This document shows, in pieces, positions 61,392 through 64,000 of a stretch of 64,000 nt of DNA. The notes under the pieces are model-generated. The model was given only the letters and a program-made list of their open reading frames with translations. It was not told the origin of the DNA and searched no databases. Both the position numbers and the translations under genes were made by a program. Origin of the DNA: Rhodopseudomonas palustris (GTDB taxonomy: Bacteria > Pseudomonadota > Alphaproteobacteria > Rhizobiales > Xanthobacteraceae); contig JACRJB010000030.1 in the NCBI GenBank assembly GCA_016215605.1, positions 37,404 through 101,403 of the forward strand, written 5' to 3'. Position 1 is the first letter of the stretch, and every line of letters begins with the position of its first letter.

Positions 61392-62548
61392 ACGCGATCG
61401 ACCGTTCGCACCATAAGCCCGCCGCCAAGCTGCTGTCCGGCAACGCCGCTTGCGCCCAGGGCGCGATCGACGCCGGCTGCACCTTCTTCGCCGGCTATCC
61501 GATCACGCCGTCGTCGGAGATCGCCGAGCGGCTGTCGAGCCTGCTGCCGAAGGCCGGCGGCGTGTTCATCCAGATGGAAGACGAGATCGCCGCGATGGCC
61601 GCGGTGGTCGGCGCCTCGATGGGCGGCGTCAAGGCGCTGACCGCGACCTCGGGCCCCGGCTTCTCGCTGAAGCAGGAGAACATCGGCTACGCCGCCGGCG
61701 CGGAAATTCCCTGCGTCATCGTCAACGTGATGCGTGGCGGTCCCTCGACCGGCATGCCGACCCGGCCGTCGCAGGCCGACATCTTCCAGACCCGCTATGG
61801 CAGCCACGGCGACTATCCGATCATCGTGCTGGTGCCGGCCTCGGCGCGCGAGATCTACGACGAGACGCTCCGCGCCTTCGATCTCGCCGAGATCTGCCGC
61901 ACGCCGGTGATCCTGCTGTACGATCAGGTGATCGCGCAGTCGTCGGAAACGGTGGCGCTCGGCGGCCGTCCGCCGGCGCACGCCACCCGCAAATGGGCGA
62001 GCGGCCCGCGCGAGAGCTACAAGCCCTACGCGGCCGGCGACGATCTGGTGCCGGCGATGCCGCGCCCCGGCGACGGCTATCGCACGCATACGACGGGGCT
62101 GACGCACAGCGAGAGCGGATTTCCGTCGCAGGATCCCGAGACGGTCACGCGCAATCTCGGCCGGCTCTACGCCAAGCTGGAGAAGCATCGCGACCTGATC
62201 GACTCTTACGAAGCGGTGCGCTGCGAGGATGCCGAATTGGTGATCGTCGCGATCGGCATCAGCGCCCGCGCCGCGCGCCGCGCGGTCGATGCGTGCCGCG
62301 CTGAGGGTCACAAGGTCGGCTTGTTCAGGCCGATCACGCTGTGGCCGTTTCCGGAAATCGCACTACGCGAAGCGACCAAGAGCGCCAAGACGATTCTGGT
62401 GCCCGAGCTCAACATCGGCCAGCTGCGGCTCGAGATCGAGCGGTTACTTCGCGATCGCCGCGTCGAGGGGCTGCATCTGATCAGCGGCGAGCCGATCACG
62501 CCGGCGCAGATCGCCGCCGCCGCCACCAAGCTCGCCACGGAGGTCTGA
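61388..62548 (+). CDS. korA: 2-oxoacid:ferredoxin oxidoreductase alpha subunit (KorA-like)
   Basis: A 386-residue alpha subunit with 'FFAGYPITPSSEIAERLSSL' as the pyrimidine-domain motif, 'MGGVKALTATSGPGFSLKQE' and 'GGPSTGMPTRPSQADI', and the C-terminal domain 'GHKVGLFRPITLWPFPEIAL'. It is the KorA/VorB type without the fused gamma domain. It must work with the beta subunit encoded next. Substrate may be 2-oxoglutarate or a branched 2-oxoacid. It starts inside the preceding gene's stop and is followed after 1 base by the beta subunit gene. Confidence 0.92.
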   Translation: MNAIDRSHHKPAAKLLSGNAACAQGAIDAGCTFFAGYPITPSSEIAERLSSLLPKAGGVFIQMEDEIAAMAAVVGASMGGVKALTATSGPGFSLKQENIGYAAGAEIPCVIVNVMRGGPSTGMPTRPSQADIFQTRYGSHGDYPIIVLVPASAREIYDETLRAFDLAEICRTPVILLYDQVIAQSSETVALGGRPPAHATRKWASGPRESYKPYAAGDDLVPAMPRPGDGYRTHTTGLTHSESGFPSQDPETVTRNLGRLYAKLEKHRDLIDSYEAVRCEDAELVIVAIGISARAARRAVDACRAEGHKVGLFRPITLWPFPEIALREATKSAKTILVPELNIGQLRLEIERLLRDRRVEGLHLISGEPITPAQIAAAATKLATEV

Positions 62549-62549
62549 G

Positions 62550-63380
62550 ATGTTCCGCGACGCGCCGCATTTCGACGTCCGCGACTATCTCCGCAAGGAG
62601 ATGATGCCGCACTTTCTCTGCCCCGGCTGCGGCCACGGCATGGCGCTGCGCGCGCTGCTGTGGGCGCTGCACGAACTCAAGATCGATCGCGACAAGCTAG
62701 CCGTCGTCTCGGGCATCGGCTGCGCCGGGCGGCTGTCGGCCTATATCGACGCCAACACCTTTCACACCACGCACGGCCGGCCGCTGGCCTATGCGACCGG
62801 CCTCGCTCTGGCGCGGCCGGACCTGCACGTCGTGGTGATCACCGGCGACGGCGATTGCCTGGCGATCGGCGGCAATCATCTGATCCACGCCTGCCGGCGC
62901 AATCTCAAGCTGACCTGCCTGATGCTCAACAACGAGATCTACGGCATGACCGGCGGTCAGGTGTCGCCGACCACGTCGGAGACGCGGCTGACCACAACGA
63001 CGCCGCACGGCAACACCGAGCCGAATTTCGATGCCTGCGCGCTGGCGACCGCCGCCGGCGCCGGCTTCGTCGGCCGCGAGGTGACGCGCCACGTGCCGAA
63101 GATGAAGGAACTGATCAAGGACGGCCTGCAGCATCCCGGCTTCGCCTTCATCGAGGTGCTGTCGGACTGCACCGAAGTCTACGGCCGCAAGAACGACATG
63201 GGCTCGTCGTCCGAAATGGTGCTGCGGCAGAAGAGCGAGATGCGGCCGAGCGCTTATCGCGACAGCGTCGACGAGCCGTTCCGCTCCACCGATCTGCCGA
63301 CCGGCATTCTCGCCCGCAACCATCGCCCGGAATACGGCGCCGCGCTGCGCGCCGCCGCCGCGGCGCGTGCCGCCAAGTAA
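62550..63380 (+). CDS. korB: 2-oxoacid:ferredoxin oxidoreductase beta subunit (KorB-like)
   Basis: A 276-residue thiamine diphosphate-binding subunit. 'HFLCPGCGHGMALRALLWAL' has the CxxC of the cluster site, 'GIGCAGRLSAYIDANTFHTT' the third Cys, and 'ITGDGDCLAIGGNHLIHACR' with 'NNEIYGMTGGQVSPTT' the diphosphate/Mg motif (GDG...NN). These fit KorB well. It forms the catalytic heterodimer with the preceding alpha subunit. The gene for the gamma subunit begins 13 bp after the stop. Confidence 0.93.
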   Translation: MFRDAPHFDVRDYLRKEMMPHFLCPGCGHGMALRALLWALHELKIDRDKLAVVSGIGCAGRLSAYIDANTFHTTHGRPLAYATGLALARPDLHVVVITGDGDCLAIGGNHLIHACRRNLKLTCLMLNNEIYGMTGGQVSPTTSETRLTTTTPHGNTEPNFDACALATAAGAGFVGREVTRHVPKMKELIKDGLQHPGFAFIEVLSDCTEVYGRKNDMGSSSEMVLRQKSEMRPSAYRDSVDEPFRSTDLPTGILARNHRPEYGAALRAAAAARAAK

Positions 63381-63393
63381 CAGGAGCGAGACG

Positions 63394-63951
63394 ATGCCGA
63401 AATCCCGGATCGAACTGCGCTTCGGCGGCACCGGCGGGCAGGGCCTGCTACTCAGCGCCAAGCTGCTCGCCGACGCGCTGGCGCTGGAAGGCCGCCACGT
63501 GGCGCAGTCGCAGACCTACGAGCCGACCTCGCGCGGCGGCTTCTGCAACGCCGACCTCGTGGTCGCCAGCGGCGAGGTCGACTATCCGCTGCCGGTGGCG
63601 TTCGATCATCTGGTGCTGCTCGACAAGATCGCCATCAAGCCGTCCTGGCCGCGGCTGAAGGCCGGCGCGCTGGTGATCGCCGACACAAGGCTGTGTCCCG
63701 ATCTGCCGGGCAGCGACGGCCAGCACTATCAGCTGCCACTCAGCCGCACTGCGATCGAACTCGGCAGCGAACGCGTCACCAACATCGTCGCGCTCGCGGC
63801 GCTGATCGATCTGACCGGCCTGTGCAAGCACAAATCGGTCGAGCAGGTGGTGCGCGCGTCGTCACCGCGCGGCTTCCTCGACCTCAACATGGACGCGCTG
63901 GCCGCCGGCTACGAGCTCGCGAAGGCGCCCGCCGTCGCGGCGGCGTCGTGA
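63394..63951 (+). CDS. korC: 2-oxoacid:acceptor oxidoreductase gamma subunit (KorC-like)
   Basis: A 185-residue gamma subunit starting at the ATG at 63394 with GGAGCGAG upstream. 'FGGTGGQGLLLSAKLLADAL' is the glycine-rich gamma motif, followed by 'VAQSQTYEPTSRGGFCNADL' and 'VLLDKIAIKPSWPRLKAGAL'. It completes a KorABC set. No delta (ferredoxin) subunit gene follows, so the ferredoxin may come from the gamma-ferredoxin fusion two genes upstream. The operon may extend no further: a family D-like repeat begins 9 bp after the stop. Confidence 0.9.
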   Translation: MPKSRIELRFGGTGGQGLLLSAKLLADALALEGRHVAQSQTYEPTSRGGFCNADLVVASGEVDYPLPVAFDHLVLLDKIAIKPSWPRLKAGALVIADTRLCPDLPGSDGQHYQLPLSRTAIELGSERVTNIVALAALIDLTGLCKHKSVEQVVRASSPRGFLDLNMDALAAGYELAKAPAVAAAS

Positions 63952-63959
63952 CATCGGCT

Positions 63960-64000
63960 TCTCCCCAAGCACGGCGCGAACCTCTCCCCGCGCGCGGGGA
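63960..64000. repeat. Start of a family D-like repeat, cut by the window end
   Basis: 'ggcttctccccaagcacgg' and 'cctctccccgcgcgcgggga' resemble the ends of the family D element at 22872-22998. The other half lies outside the window, so the assignment is tentative. Confidence 0.45.

Overview
The window reads as a chromosomal segment of a high-GC alphaproteobacterium of the Nitrobacteraceae, most like Rhodopseudomonas palustris or a close Bradyrhizobium relative. The reasons are the fused cytochrome b/c1 gene (fbcH) behind a Rieske gene, a MloK1-type potassium channel, ClpS and PdxH of alphaproteobacterial type, a TetR-controlled acyl-CoA operon headed by an orphan solute-binding protein, and the dense families of short palindromic intergenic repeats typical of this group. 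No rRNA, tRNA, transposase, phage or CRISPR locus was seen. Most of the window is ordinary core chromosome; the more accessory part runs from about 24 kb to the end.

Layout. 1-6131 (minus): a Bat/aerotolerance-like operon of MoxR ATPase, DUF58 protein, DUF4159 membrane protein and a further membrane protein cut by the window edge. 6375-9173 (plus): DUF1285, Nudix CoA pyrophosphatase, DUF6111 and CCA-adding enzyme with overlapping starts and stops. 9258-10671 (minus): DUF2158, queE, trmL. 10947-13588: fbcF-fbcH, closed by a strong terminator. 13748-18748: dienelactone hydrolase, a small protein, SDR-pdxH, an RT0821-like lipoprotein, a DnaJ-like co-chaperone and an alpha/beta hydrolase. 19051-20343: ECF sigma factor and membrane anti-sigma factor with a probable own promoter. 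20549-24154: fabI, a histidine phosphatase and aroC, with a 1.07 kb gene-free repeat region before aroC. 24416-25615: a class III cyclase.

25639-31044 is an acyl-CoA catabolic operon (solute-binding protein, two enoyl-CoA hydratases, acyl-CoA ligase) divergent from a TetR regulator with a palindromic operator candidate between them. clpS and a DUF1194 protein follow. 32664-37658 (minus) holds a second MoxR system, of DUF2201 type, with an unrecognised membrane protein upstream and a carotenoid oxygenase downstream. 37811-47479 is a peptide uptake and hydrolysis locus: Dpp-like ABC transporter, M20 and M81 metallopeptidases, and a divergent binding protein preceded by a good sigma-54 promoter candidate.

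48012-63951 looks like a low-oxygen/second-messenger region. It contains a disulfide-rich membrane protein, a MloK1-like cyclic-nucleotide-gated K+ channel, a CBS protein, polyphosphate:AMP phosphotransferase, a FecR-like protein paired with a CHASE2 adenylate cyclase, a CHAD (polyphosphate-binding) protein, and a five-gene operon carrying two different 2-oxoacid:ferredoxin oxidoreductase modules. Four FNR/FixK-type boxes (TTGAN-N4-NTCAA or close variants) sit in the promoter regions here and none was noticed elsewhere in the window, which suggests shared oxygen control.
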